Shown: positions 45,464-54,560, counted from the stretch's first letter. The stretch: 64,000 bases of DNA from Mycobacterium sp. ITM-2016-00317 (GCF_002968295.1 NZ_CP134399.1:3224001-3288000); one strand, 5' to 3'. Made by a program: numbers and translations. The notes: generated by a model not told the origin, from the sequence alone.

Positions 45464-46290
45464 GCAGACGGCAATCCCGAACGACTCACTCCAGCTGACA
45501 TAACTCGCGTTCGATGCGTGCAGCGCTCGCGGCATTTGCCGCCGATCACGAAGCTGCCTCGATCCGGCGCTGCTGGTCCACATGGAATGTGTTGTGCACC
45601 TTTCTCTATACAAACCAACTATTGGCGGCCAATCCCCCATGCAGCTCGTTGGGCGCCCGAAGTTGAAGAAGCCGCTCCCGAAGGCGCTCCCCCGGACCGC
45701 TGTGGAAGCGCTACTATCCGCTGTCACGCAGGAATCCGACGCTCGCAGAACAGACTGGAAAGAAAGGGATCTCGCCCTTATTCTTACTGCACTTCTTGCT
45801 GGACTGCGGGCGGAAGAACTCTGCGTGGTCAACGTTGGAAATGTGCGGACGCTCGATGACGGCTCTGCAGTAATCAACGTGGAAGACAAAGGCCGCAAAG
45901 AACGCCACGTTCCTATTGAGGTTCGCTTTGGTGGCGGCGATCGGTACATATAGGGACAGTCGCGCCGCCCGGTTCCCTCAGAATCAGGATGGCCGGATAC
46001 TGCACCGCTCTTCGTAGGTCGCGATGGTGAACGATAACGCGTGGCAGGCTGCAATCTCGCATCCAACGCGCGTTCAAGCATGCAGCTCCAGATGCACTTC
46101 CGGTACCCGGCGCATTGGTGCACGGTTTTCGCCACACCTATGCCACTGAGCTCGCGACGTCGAATGTCAGCGTGTATACGCTCATGAAGCTCCTTGGCCA
46201 TGAGTCGATGACGACATCGCAGCGCTACGTAACGGCCCATGGCGCCGAAACCCCCAGTGCTGCAACAAAACGAGCTGCCGACTGCTTTCC
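45430..46290 (+). pseudogene. Decayed XerC-like tyrosine recombinase (integrase)
   Basis: Pieces in shifting frames rebuild one tyrosine recombinase: NPERLTPADITR, ALAAFAADHEAASIRRCWST and NVLCTFLYTNQLLAANPM (N-terminal SAM-like domain), PKALPRTAVEALLSAV, LTALLAGLRAEELCVVNVGN (catalytic Arg I), PLFVGRDGER, VHGFRHTYATEL (His-x-x-Arg II) and LLGHESMTTSQRYV (His III and the Tyr). At least three frameshifts separate them (near 45515, 45950 and 46030), so no functional protein is made. It supports a past mobile-element origin of the surrounding mosaic. Confidence 0.88.
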
Positions 46291-46351
46291 GATCAGGGGT
46301 GATAAAGATGCGACCAGCCGAACGCCGATACCCATCGGATTGGCTACGGCT

Positions 46352-46383
46352 TGTCGGACATACCGTTGAATATGTCCGGGACA
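46352..46383. repeat. Inverted repeat downstream of the recombinase relic
   Basis: TGTC-GGACATA (46352-46362) and TATGTCCGGGACA (46371-46383) are inverse apart from two extra bases, around an 8-base loop. It could be a terminator-like hairpin, a recombinase recognition site or an old element end; position just past the relic favours the last two. Confidence 0.45.
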
Positions 46384-46517
46384 GCACCCAGCCCGGTCCA
46401 GCGTGTCAGGTGTTTACAGCAGATCTGGGGCACAGCCGAGACCTCGCGAACTCATTCTGGCGGAGGAGGTACTTTCCTATCTTCGGCCAGGACAAACTCC
46501 GGCAGAGCAGAGACGTG

Positions 46518-47918
46518 TCAGCTGGCGACGACGTAGACCACCGACGCCAGTGCGAAGGACAGGAAGCCGATGGCCGTGGCGATGACCGTCCATGTCTTCA
46601 GTGTGGTCACCGTATCGAAGCCGCAGAAGCGCCCGATCAGCCAGAAGCCGGAGTCGTTGACGTGTGAGAACGTGATCGAGCCGGCGCAGATGGCGACCAC
46701 GACGGCCGCCAGCGCGATCGCACCGAGGTTCATCGACGTCACGGCGGGGGCCATGATCGCGCCGGCGGTCGTCGCCGCGACGGTGGCCGAGCCCTGCGCA
46801 ACCCGGAACGCGATCGCGATCAGGAAGCCGGCGACGATGACCGGCAGACCGAAAGCTTCCAGGCCGTCGGCCAGGGTCTGGCCGATCCCGGTCTCGGTGA
46901 GCACCCGGCCGAAAGCGCCACCCGCCCCGGTGATCAGAATGATCGAGCAGACCGGCGCCAGCGCATCGTCGACGAGATTTTCCAACAGCCCGCCGATCGG
47001 CTCGCCGCGCCGCCGTCGTGGCCGCAGGTACAACAACACCATGGCCAGCAAGACGCTGATCAGCAACGCCATCGAAGTGGTCCCGATGAGGCGGGAAAGC
47101 TGATACCCAAGGTTGTCTTCGGTCACAGCGCCATCGGCTTCGAGCGTCGAGAACACCGTATTGAAGAAGATCAGCAGCAACGGCAGCAGTAAGACGAGGA
47201 TGACGGTCCAGAAGCCGGGGCGCTCGTTTTCGGGGTAGTCCTTCGGTTCACCGAGCAGGGTCGGCACCGGCATGTTCGGGTAGCGCTTCGCGATGATCAG
47301 GCTGAGCCGGTAACCGGCGAGGTACCAGGTCGGCAGGCCGACGAGAAGCGCGACGATGACCACCATGCCGACGTCGGCGCCCATCACCGTCGCCGCGGCC
47401 GTGGGACCCGGGTGGGGCGGAGTCAGTGCGTGCATCATCAGGAACGCGCCGATGGACGGCAGCACGTACAGCATGAACGATCCGCCCAGGCGCCGAGCGA
47501 CGGTGTAGATGATGGGCAACATGACGATGAAGCCGGCGTCGAGGAAGATCGGGAACGCGTAGAACAGCGAAGCCACGGCGAGGGCTAGCGGCGCCCTCTT
47601 CTCCCCGAACCTCTCCAACATCCGGTCAGCCAATGTTTGTGCGCCGCCGGTCATCTCGACGATACGTCCGAGTACGGCGCCGAAGCCGACGAGTAACGCG
47701 ACCGTCCCGACGGTGTTACTGAAGCCGGCAATGACCACGCTGACGACGTCACCCATGCTGATGCCGGCGGCGAGTCCGGTCAGCACGCTGACCACGATCA
47801 GCGAGAAGAAGGCGTGGAGCCTGATCTTGATGATCAGGAACAGCAGCACCGCGATGGCGACGACGGCGATCACGATGAGCAGGGCGGCGGGCCGCTCCGC
47901 GAGAACTACTTCATCCAT
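46518..47918 (-). CDS. GntP-family sugar-acid permease
   Basis: A 466-residue proton symporter of the gluconate:H+ family with about 12-14 helices. Family stretches are FYAFPIFLDAGFIVMLPI, TPPHPGPTAAATVMGAD and the late GSATVAATTAGAIMAP and SHVNDSGFWLIGRF. Substrates of the family are gluconate, idonate, glycerate and similar hydroxy acids. It lies downstream of a 3HCDH-type dehydrogenase and a sugar isomerase on the same strand (gap 69 bp), so it probably brings in the substrate of that pathway. Confidence 0.92.
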   Translation of the reverse strand: MDEVVLAERPAALLIVIAVVAIAVLLFLIIKIRLHAFFSLIVVSVLTGLAAGISMGDVVSVVIAGFSNTVGTVALLVGFGAVLGRIVEMTGGAQTLADRMLERFGEKRAPLALAVASLFYAFPIFLDAGFIVMLPIIYTVARRLGGSFMLYVLPSIGAFLMMHALTPPHPGPTAAATVMGADVGMVVIVALLVGLPTWYLAGYRLSLIIAKRYPNMPVPTLLGEPKDYPENERPGFWTVILVLLLPLLLIFFNTVFSTLEADGAVTEDNLGYQLSRLIGTTSMALLISVLLAMVLLYLRPRRRRGEPIGGLLENLVDDALAPVCSIILITGAGGAFGRVLTETGIGQTLADGLEAFGLPVIVAGFLIAIAFRVAQGSATVAATTAGAIMAPAVTSMNLGAIALAAVVVAICAGSITFSHVNDSGFWLIGRFCGFDTVTTLKTWTVIATAIGFLSFALASVVYVVAS

Positions 47919-47987
47919 GGGTTTCCCTTCGGGGATGGCACACGCGGGAGGCGGTCATCAACCGAAGCCGCCGGAGGTTGGACGCTG

Positions 47988-48950
47988 TCAGGATCCCTTC
48001 GGCGCCGGCCCGAGTTCGCGCAGCAGATCACCCATGCGGGAATACGCCTTGTTCCGGTAGGCGATGACTTTCGCCTTCGTGTCGTCGTCGAAGTCGCCCG
48101 TCCACCCCTTGCCGTTCTTGGTGCCGTGGCGGCCGGCGTCGACGTTGTCCGTAAGGAGCTTGGGAGTGGCCATGCGTTCCCCGAACGCGTTCTCCAGGGT
48201 GCGGAATCCCTTGACGTACACGTCGAGTCCGGCTTGATCGGCGATGGCGAACGGACCGAAGAACCCCAGCCGGAACCCGAACGTGGTGCGCACGATGGTG
48301 TCGACGTCCTCCTTCGTGGCCACCCCCTCTTCGACGATGAGCGTCGCTTCCTTGAGCAGCGCGTACTGGAGGCGGTTCAGCGCCATGCCGGGGGTGTCGG
48401 CAACCTGCGCGCCCTCACAGCCGGCGCGGACGAGGAGATCCTTGATGGAGTCGATGACCTCTTGGGTCGTCGCCTCCCCGGCGACCAGCTCGACGCCGGG
48501 GATGAACGGTGCGGGGTTGGAGAAGTGCACCGTGAGGAACCGCTCAGGGTTGGTGACCGCCTCCACCAGCACTTTGACGGGGATGGTGGACGTGTTGGTG
48601 CCGATTATCGCGTCGGGGCGGGCGCTCGCGCAGATCCTCGCCAGCACTTCCTTTTTGACGTCGGGATCTTCGAAGACGGCCTCCATCACGAAGTCGACGT
48701 CGGAGACGGCGTCCTCCAGGCTATTGCCGGCAGTGAGATTGCTCATGATGGTCTCGGCGCTGCCCGTGTCGAACAGCCCTTGCTCCTCGAATTCCCTTGC
48801 CTCCCTTTCCAGCCGCTTGAGGGCTTCCTGGGTGGCATCGGCGCTGACGTCGGCGATCTGGACCTGAAACCCGTTCAGGGCGAGGACCTGGGCGATTCCA
48901 CCGCCCATGTACCCGGCGCCGACGACTGTGACGGTGTTGATTCTGCGCAT
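47988..48950 (-). CDS. 3-hydroxyacyl-CoA dehydrogenase-type NAD+ dehydrogenase (sugar-acid branch likely)
   Basis: A 320-residue NAD+-dependent dehydrogenase. The N-terminal Rossmann motif is VVGAGYMGGGIAQ, with the catalytic region TVHFSNPAPFIPGVELV and a single C-terminal 3HCDH domain (LGFFGPFAIADQAGLDVY). CoA-linked members (FadB/Hbd) and sugar-acid members (L-gulonate 3-dehydrogenase, lambda-crystallin) share this fold. Its neighbours (GntP permease, Hyi/isomerase-like protein, GntR regulator) favour oxidation of a hydroxy sugar acid. It lies 22 bases after the isomerase gene. Confidence 0.85.
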   Translation of the reverse strand: MRRINTVTVVGAGYMGGGIAQVLALNGFQVQIADVSADATQEALKRLEREAREFEEQGLFDTGSAETIMSNLTAGNSLEDAVSDVDFVMEAVFEDPDVKKEVLARICASARPDAIIGTNTSTIPVKVLVEAVTNPERFLTVHFSNPAPFIPGVELVAGEATTQEVIDSIKDLLVRAGCEGAQVADTPGMALNRLQYALLKEATLIVEEGVATKEDVDTIVRTTFGFRLGFFGPFAIADQAGLDVYVKGFRTLENAFGERMATPKLLTDNVDAGRHGTKNGKGWTGDFDDDTKAKVIAYRNKAYSRMGDLLRELGPAPKGS

Positions 48951-48972
48951 GCGAAGTCCTTCGAGTTGGAGG

Positions 48973-49893
48973 TCAGGCGAGTGCGGAAGTGAGAACCTGC
49001 TGGATGTACTCGCGGTTCTCGGCGCAGACGCCCAGGGAGTCGGAGCCGTAGTGCTCGCAGCAGAACGGACCCTGGTAACCGAGGTCGAGTGCGAGGCGGA
49101 TCATCTGGCGGTAGTTGATGTATCCGTACTTGAGGGGCAGCGGGGCGGAGCTGTACGCGCCGGTCGCCGGGTCGTAGTCGCGTGAATAGTTCTTGATGTG
49201 CCAGAAGTTCGAGTAGGGAAGGACTTTGGCGTACATCTCACTGAAATGCGGCATGGGTCGATGCAGTCGGATCAGGTTGCCCAGGTCGGGGTTCAGGCCT
49301 ACTGCGTCGTGGTCCACGTCGCGGATGAACTGCACCGCGTCATCCGGTGTTCCGATGTAGGTGTCCTCGTACATCTCAAGGCTGAGTTCGATGCCGTTGG
49401 AACGCGCATGGTCACCCAACTCGCGGACGCGTTCGATCGCCAGGTCACGCAACGCCGGATCGTCCACATGACCTTCCACCAACCAGAACCAGATCTGTTC
49501 GCTCTGCTCTTCGGTGATCGCCTGCATGAAACCGGTGTTGACGATCGTGGCACCGAATGACGGTGCCAGGTCGATGAGCCGGTGCGCGTCGGCGAGGTTC
49601 TGCACGCCGTTCGCCACGTCGACAACGGAGTTCCGGGTCATGGAGATCGACGAGATCGCCAGGCCCTCATCGCGCAGAACGCCCCGGAACTCCTCGACAC
49701 GGCTGTCGGAGAGCGCAGCGAGCGGAACCCAGGCGTCGGTGGGGTCGATGTAGTCGAACCCCAACTCGCGGACCTGGCGCAGCTGCGCTGCCCACACGGC
49801 AGACGGAGCGTCCTTGATGTGGCCGCCGTCGGGCGCGCGGTTACCGAATCCGAGCATGTTGGCCGCAATGGGCCACGTGTCAGCGGAGTGCAT
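48973..49893 (-). CDS. Sugar phosphate isomerase/epimerase-family (TIM-barrel) protein
   Basis: A 306-residue xylose-isomerase-like TIM barrel. Metal-ligand regions are visible: LSLEMYEDTYIG (Glu), GLNPDLGNLIRLHRP (Asp/His), NFWHIKNYSRDYDP (His) and PFCCEHYGSDS (Glu). The family includes hydroxypyruvate, tetronate and ketose isomerases/epimerases. First gene of the minus-strand operon with the 3HCDH and GntP genes, and divergent from the GntR regulator. Probably isomerises the oxo acid or ketose made by the dehydrogenase. Confidence 0.85.
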   Translation of the reverse strand: MHSADTWPIAANMLGFGNRAPDGGHIKDAPSAVWAAQLRQVRELGFDYIDPTDAWVPLAALSDSRVEEFRGVLRDEGLAISSISMTRNSVVDVANGVQNLADAHRLIDLAPSFGATIVNTGFMQAITEEQSEQIWFWLVEGHVDDPALRDLAIERVRELGDHARSNGIELSLEMYEDTYIGTPDDAVQFIRDVDHDAVGLNPDLGNLIRLHRPMPHFSEMYAKVLPYSNFWHIKNYSRDYDPATGAYSSAPLPLKYGYINYRQMIRLALDLGYQGPFCCEHYGSDSLGVCAENREYIQQVLTSALA

Positions 49894-49918
49894 CTGAAGT
49901 ACCCGTAGTGGTGTGCAT

Positions 49919-49932
49919 CACAATATAGGATA
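49919..49932. promoter_or_regulatory. Candidate GntR site in the divergent promoter region
   Basis: CACAATATAGGATA, read from the other strand as TATCCTATATTGTG, shares TCCTATA and TTGTG with the sequence upstream of the DAK kinase (50781-50797). It lies in the 175-bp region between the isomerase and the GntR gene. Confidence 0.4.
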
Positions 49933-50068
49933 TAGGGGTACCGGGGCCCGATGTCAATGGCAGGTAAGCTCCTGTTCCCCGGTCAGTGCGCCGTCTAAGG
50001 CGGCGGAGTGACCGCGATCGCGACGTGTCCGTCGGGGGTAATCCCGCGGGAACTCGGAAAGGCCTGGA

Positions 50069-50761
50069 GTGGGAGCGCACGAGTTCGGGATGCCGACACG
50101 CAACACGCTCGTCGACCAGGTTTACGAGCGTCTGATGGAGCTCCTGCTCGACGGCACACTCCGCTCCGGGGACCCGATAAGCATCGACGGAACCGCCCGT
50201 CACCTGGGGGTCTCGCCCACACCGGTGCGCGAGGCGCTGGCGCGCCTGGAGTCCACCGGCAACGTCGTCCGAGTGGCCATGCGCGGCTACCGAGTGCCCG
50301 AGATGCCGGATGCCAAGGAGATCGCCGACATCATGGACGCCAGGCTCCTCATCGAGCCCAGGCTCGCCGAATTGGCCTGTGAACGGGTCGACGCCGGTTT
50401 GCTCGACGCCTTGGAGGACGTGATCGCCGAGCAGGAACGCGCCCCTCACACCGCCGACGCGGCGGCGATCACGGAATACCACCGCGCGGATGAACGGTTC
50501 CATCGCCTGATCGCCGAACACGCGGACAACGCCGCGTTGCTGCGGGCCTATGACGCGCTCGGTGGCCACGGGCAGCGTTTCCGCCTGTTCATTGGTAGGG
50601 GTGTTACCGATTCCGCGCACGCCATCGCCGAGCACCGCGAAGTCGTGGCTGCCCTGCGGCGCGGTTTCGGCCCCGAGGTGTATCGGATCATGCATGGCCA
50701 CATCGAAAGGGTGAAACAGCGGGCATTGGCCGAGCAGGCAGAGGCCGACCGCACGCGATAA
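50069..50761 (+). CDS. GntR-family (FadR/FCD) transcriptional regulator
   Basis: A 230-residue regulator. The winged-helix domain (LVDQVYERLMELLLDG, ISIDGTARHLGVSPTPVREALARLESTG) is followed by an all-helical FCD domain with metal/acid-binding residues (DARLLIEPRLAE, YHRADERFHRLIAEHADN, HREVVAALRRG). FCD members sense sugar acids or other carboxylates. It lies between the two arms of the sugar-acid/tetrose cluster and probably controls both. The start is GTG 50069 (GAAAGG upstream) or ATG 50090. Confidence 0.9.
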   Translation: MGAHEFGMPTRNTLVDQVYERLMELLLDGTLRSGDPISIDGTARHLGVSPTPVREALARLESTGNVVRVAMRGYRVPEMPDAKEIADIMDARLLIEPRLAELACERVDAGLLDALEDVIAEQERAPHTADAAAITEYHRADERFHRLIAEHADNAALLRAYDALGGHGQRFRLFIGRGVTDSAHAIAEHREVVAALRRGFGPEVYRIMHGHIERVKQRALAEQAEADRTR

Positions 50762-50780
50762 TCGCGGATGCGGCGCCGGA

Positions 50781-50797
50781 TTTCCTATAGGATTGTG
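50781..50797. promoter_or_regulatory. Candidate GntR operator before the DAK kinase
   Basis: TTTCCTATAGGATTGTG contains the perfect palindrome TCCTATAGGA (50783-50792) and shares TCCTATA/TTGTG with the site at 49919-49932. It lies in the 100-bp gap upstream of the kinase gene. Confidence 0.5.
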
Positions 50798-50861
50798 CGA
50801 CCTACCCGGTCGCGGGACCGGCTCCTGCGTGCTGACCCGTTGCATGCCGAAGGACGGACCA

Positions 50862-52592
50862 ATGACGTACCTCCTCAATTCCCCGGACGATTTCGCCGAC
50901 GAGGCGGTTCGCGGCCTCGTTGCCGCTAACCCCGAACTCGTGGTCAAGGTGCCCGGCGGCGTGGCTCGATCGACACAGACTCCGCAGGGCCAGCCCGCAC
51001 TCGTGATCGGCGGCGGTTCGGGGCACTACCCAGCCTTCGCCGGGTGGGTCGGACCAGGAATGGGCCATGGTGCGCCGTGCGGCAACATCTTCTCCTCGCC
51101 GTCGGCCTCCGAGGTCTACTCGGTGGTACGCAACGCCGAGAACGGCGGCGGCGTGATCCTGGGATTCGGCAATTACGCCGGAGATGTCCTGCACTTCGGG
51201 CTGGCCGCGGAGAAGTTGCGTCACGAGGGGATCGACGTCCGCATCGTCACCGTCAGCGACGACATCGCCTCCAACGGCCCGGAGAACCATCGCGACCGTC
51301 GGGGCGTGGCCGGCGATCTCCCGGTGTTCAAGATCGCGGGAGCCGCCATCGAAGCCGGTGCGGATCTCGACGAGGCCGAGCGTCTGGCCTGGAAGGCGAA
51401 CGATGCCACGCGCTCGTTCGGATTGGCGTTCGACGGATGCACCCTGCCCGGCGCCGATGAGCCGCTGTTTCACGTCGAGAAAGGCCGCATGGGTGTGGGA
51501 CTCGGCATTCACGGCGAGCCAGGTGTCCGCGACGACCGTCTCGGCAGCGCCTCCGAAGTCGCCGATCTGCTCGTCGACGAAGTCCTGGCCGAAGAACCGC
51601 CGAGGGGCGAGAACGGTTACAACGGCCGGGTGGCGGTGATCCTGAACGGGCTCGGAACGGTCAAATACGAGGAGCTCTTCGTCGTCTATGGACGTGTGGC
51701 GCAACGTCTTGAGGAGAAGGGCCTCACCGCCGTGCGCCCTGAGGTGGGCGAGTTCGTCACCAGCCTCGACATGGCCGGGCTGTCGCTGACGCTGGTGTTC
51801 CTCGACGAGGAACTTGAAAAGCTCTGGCTGGCACCGGTGGAAACCCCCGCGTATCGCCGCGGGGCGCTGCCGAACACCGCGCGCGCTCCGCGCACCAGCA
51901 TCTGGGACGCGGCCGAAGCGGAGATCCCGCAATCGAGCGAGGACTCCCGAGCCTGCGCCCAGAAGATCACCGCCGTACTCGAGCTTTTCGAGCAGGTGTG
52001 CACCGAAAACGAGGCCGACCTCGGCCGTCTCGACGCAGTCGCCGGCGACGGCGATCACGGCCAGGGCATGACGTTCGGCTCCCGTGGCGCGGCGCGGGCA
52101 GCCCGCGCCGCCGCGAAACAGGATGCCGGTGCTCGGACGACGCTGTTGCTGGCCGGTCAGGCGTGGGCCGACTCGGCGGGAGGCACTTCGGGCGCACTGT
52201 GGGGCGCCGCGCTGACCAGCGCCGGAGGCGTCTACTCCGACACCGAGGGCGGCAGCGACCAGCACGTCGTCGATGCGGTCAGCGCCGGGATCGACGCCGT
52301 CGTCCGTCTCGGTGGCGCCAAGCCCGGTGACAAGACGATGGTCGACGCCGCGGTGCCGTTCCGCGACGCACTGTCTGAGGCCTTCGGTTCCGAGGCGTCC
52401 GAGGGCAGGGCAGGCCGGGCAATCGCCACCGCAGCCGCCGTGGCCCGCGAAGCGGCCGAAAAAACGGCCCATATTCCGGCGAAGCTGGGCCGCGCACGGG
52501 TACTCGGAGACAAGAGCCTCGGCACCCCGGATCCCGGCGCACGGTCGTTCTCGCTGCTGATGAAGGCGCTCGGCGAGCACCTGACCGGATGA
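50862..52592 (+). CDS. ATP-dependent dihydroxyacetone/erythrulose-type kinase (DhaK-DhaL fusion)
   Basis: A 576-residue DAK kinase. The N-terminal DhaK domain (about 1-330) has GGGSGHYPAFAGWVG, the GNIFSSPSA loop and GLGIHGEPG, whose region carries the substrate-binding His. The C-terminal DhaL nucleotide domain (about 370-570) has AVAGDGDHGQGM (the Asp/Mg site), AGGTSGALWG and GDKTMVDA. The full-length fusion uses ATP, not PEP:PTS. In related mycobacteria such kinases, next to RpiB-like and TIM-like isomerases, act on D- or L-erythrulose. ATG 50862 with GAAGGACGG upstream. Confidence 0.9.
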   Translation: MTYLLNSPDDFADEAVRGLVAANPELVVKVPGGVARSTQTPQGQPALVIGGGSGHYPAFAGWVGPGMGHGAPCGNIFSSPSASEVYSVVRNAENGGGVILGFGNYAGDVLHFGLAAEKLRHEGIDVRIVTVSDDIASNGPENHRDRRGVAGDLPVFKIAGAAIEAGADLDEAERLAWKANDATRSFGLAFDGCTLPGADEPLFHVEKGRMGVGLGIHGEPGVRDDRLGSASEVADLLVDEVLAEEPPRGENGYNGRVAVILNGLGTVKYEELFVVYGRVAQRLEEKGLTAVRPEVGEFVTSLDMAGLSLTLVFLDEELEKLWLAPVETPAYRRGALPNTARAPRTSIWDAAEAEIPQSSEDSRACAQKITAVLELFEQVCTENEADLGRLDAVAGDGDHGQGMTFGSRGAARAARAAAKQDAGARTTLLLAGQAWADSAGGTSGALWGAALTSAGGVYSDTEGGSDQHVVDAVSAGIDAVVRLGGAKPGDKTMVDAAVPFRDALSEAFGSEASEGRAGRAIATAAAVAREAAEKTAHIPAKLGRARVLGDKSLGTPDPGARSFSLLMKALGEHLTG

Positions 52593-52617
52593 ACGAAACC
52601 CCAACGGAGGAGCAGAA

Positions 52618-53076
52618 ATGGCATTGAGAATCGTGATCGGCGGCGACAACGCCGGATTCAACTACAAGCAGGCGCTGCGCAAGGACCTCGAGTCCGACGA
52701 GCGGGTGGAGATCGTCGACGACGTCGGTGTCGCAGACGTCGAAGACACCACGTCCTATCCGAATGTCGCCGTCGCGGCCGCCGAGAAGATCGCAAGGGGT
52801 GAGGCGGATCGCGCACTGCTGATCTGCGGTACGGGGCTGGGCGTGGCGATTGCCGCGAACAAGGTCAAAGGCATCCGCGCCGTCACCGCGCACGATCTCT
52901 ACTCCGTGCAACGCTCGGTGTTGTCGAACAACGCACAGGTGCTGTGCATGGGCGAGCGGGTCGTGGGACTGGAGCTCGCTCGTGTCCTGGTGAAGGAATG
53001 GCTCGGCCTGCAGTTCGATCCGGAGTCTTCCTCCGCAGCCAAGGTCAACGACATCTGCGCGTACGAGGGTGACTGA
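52618..53076 (+). CDS. RpiB/LacAB-family isomerase (tetrose/pentose phosphate)
   Basis: A 152-residue RpiB-fold aldose-ketose isomerase. It starts with the strand LRIVIGGDNAGF and has the base/anion-hole region LICGTGLGVAIAANK, where the Cys is the RpiB catalytic base. The His in VTAHDLYSVQRS supports ring opening. With the DAK kinase upstream (25-bp gap, strong GGAGGAG site) and a TIM-like gene overlapping downstream, it fits the D-erythrose-4-phosphate-forming isomerase of tetritol pathways. A housekeeping rpiB would normally stand elsewhere. Confidence 0.88.
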   Translation: MALRIVIGGDNAGFNYKQALRKDLESDERVEIVDDVGVADVEDTTSYPNVAVAAAEKIARGEADRALLICGTGLGVAIAANKVKGIRAVTAHDLYSVQRSVLSNNAQVLCMGERVVGLELARVLVKEWLGLQFDPESSSAAKVNDICAYEGD

Positions 53077-53860
53077 CACGGGAGCAGTTGGCGTAGGGCC
53101 CTTGTGGATCGGCACCAGTTGGAAGATGAACAAGGGCCTCGACGAGGCCCGTCGCTACGCTCGGGGCCTGTCCGACTACGTCAAAGCGACCGCCTTGCCG
53201 GGAGTGCAGCCCTTCATCATTCCGTCGTTCACCGCACTCGCCGCCACCCGCGACGAACTGGGTGCCGATTCGCCCGTTCTGCTCGGCGTGCAGAACGCGC
53301 ACTGGGCGGATCACGGCGCTTGGACCGGCGAGGTGTCCGTCGTACAGGCGAAGGACGCCGGGGCCCAGCTCGTCGAGATCGGCCACTCCGAGCGTCGCGA
53401 ACACTTCGGCGAAACTGTCGAGACCACCCGGCTCAAGGTGGCCGCTACGCTGGCCCACGGCTTGGTGCCGCTGCTCTGTATCGGTGAGAGCGCCGAGACC
53501 AAACGGGCAGGCGAATCATCGCGATTCATCCTGGACCAGGCCGCCGGTGCGCTCGACGGTCTCGACGAGGACCAGCTGCGTTGCGTTCTCATCGCGTACG
53601 AGCCCATCTGGGCGATCGGCGAGAACGGCCGTCCCGCCACGGTCGACGAACTGCAAGAGCCGTTTGCCGAGCTCGGGCGTGAATACGGCTGCCGCACACG
53701 AGGGTTGCTCTACGGCGGCTCGGTGAACACTGACAACGCCGAGGACCTGCTCGGCATCGACCACGTCACCGGGCTGTTCATCGGTCGGGCCGCCTGGCAG
53801 TTGCCCGGTTACGTGCGACTCCTCGAGATGGCCGCAGCGCACTCCAAAGCATCAGGCTGA
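53069..53860 (+). CDS. Triosephosphate isomerase-like isomerase (tetrulose-phosphate type)
   Basis: A 263-residue TIM-family isomerase with the catalytic set: Asn/Lys in TSWKMNK, His in EIGHSERREHFGET, Glu in IAYEPIWAIGE, and the phosphate-binding YGGSVN loop. It is not the glycolytic gene by context; paralogues in this arrangement interconvert L-erythrulose-1-phosphate and D-erythrulose-4-phosphate. The GTG at 53069 overlaps the RpiB-like gene by eight bases, the last gene of the operon DAK-RpiB-TIM. Confidence 0.88.
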   Translation: MTDTGAVGVGPLWIGTSWKMNKGLDEARRYARGLSDYVKATALPGVQPFIIPSFTALAATRDELGADSPVLLGVQNAHWADHGAWTGEVSVVQAKDAGAQLVEIGHSERREHFGETVETTRLKVAATLAHGLVPLLCIGESAETKRAGESSRFILDQAAGALDGLDEDQLRCVLIAYEPIWAIGENGRPATVDELQEPFAELGREYGCRTRGLLYGGSVNTDNAEDLLGIDHVTGLFIGRAAWQLPGYVRLLEMAAAHSKASG

Positions 53861-53955
53861 GCGTCAGGTCGAGCGGCCGTTCCCAGACCATCTGCGGCTC
53901 GCCGGTCAGATCGACGGCGCGACCGTCGGCGGGGCATCGGCGCTGCCGGTTCGAG

Positions 53956-54501
53956 CTACTTCCGAAAGTGCGGACCCGCGCTCGGCGGCGGCCAGATGAT
54001 CGTGTCGCCGCTCTCGCGGACACCCCACTTACGCTTCGAGGGCTGCCGCATGTCCGGGTGTGAATCCTCGACCGGGGTGATCGCGACCGCGACCCACACC
54101 GCCGTGAGCGTCGCCGCGGCCACCGCGGACACACCAGACGAAATCGCCAGGATCGGACCCGCCGAGCTGGTCTGGCACCACCAGAACGCGCCGACCCCGG
54201 CGACCGTCGACAACCCCGACAGGTAGGCCGCCGCAGCGCACCACCGGAATCGGCGACGCCTCAGCGTGACGACCGAGCAGACCGCGGCGCCGGCGGCCAG
54301 CACTGACGCGGCCAGCGGGACCGTCCCGACGTCGTGGCCTACCACCCATGTCGTGATCCCACACGCGACCAACACCAGGACAGCTACCCACGCCACGCGA
54401 CGTGCCCACAGGGGCAGGTGAACGTCCTCGAGCACCCGGTGTTCGATCTGCTTGAGGGCCGCTTCGAGCGACCGGTCACGCTGCCGCAGACGGAACACCA
54501 C
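53956..54501 (-). CDS. Integral membrane protein, unknown
   Basis: A 181-residue protein with a charged cytoplasmic N-terminus (RLRQRDRSLEAALKQIEHRV) and about four to five helices in pairs (VAWVAVLVLVACGITTWVVG, AASVLAAGAAVCSVVTL, AAAAYLSGLSTVAGVGAFW, ATLTAVWVAVAIT), ending in a polar tail. The start is one of three clustered GTG codons; 54501 has the best spacing from GAAGAGG. It follows trpB2 on the same strand (59-bp gap). No family is recognised. Confidence 0.55.
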   Translation of the reverse strand: MVFRLRQRDRSLEAALKQIEHRVLEDVHLPLWARRVAWVAVLVLVACGITTWVVGHDVGTVPLAASVLAAGAAVCSVVTLRRRRFRWCAAAAYLSGLSTVAGVGAFWWCQTSSAGPILAISSGVSAVAAATLTAVWVAVAITPVEDSHPDMRQPSKRKWGVRESGDTIIWPPPSAGPHFRK

Positions 54502-54560
54502 ACTCACCTCTTCGAGAAACTGCCTGGTGTCGAGGATAGTCGCGGGCACAAACCGCCTGG

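Noticed and set aside
50802..52661. 619-codon open frame on the minus strand
   Set aside because: Exact antisense of the DAK kinase, which has full domain motifs; no recognisable protein.
53861..53955. Minus-strand protein-like stretch (GEPQMVWERPLDLT) between the TIM-like gene and the membrane protein
   Set aside because: Too short, no start, and its continuation is antisense to the TIM-like gene; could be chance.
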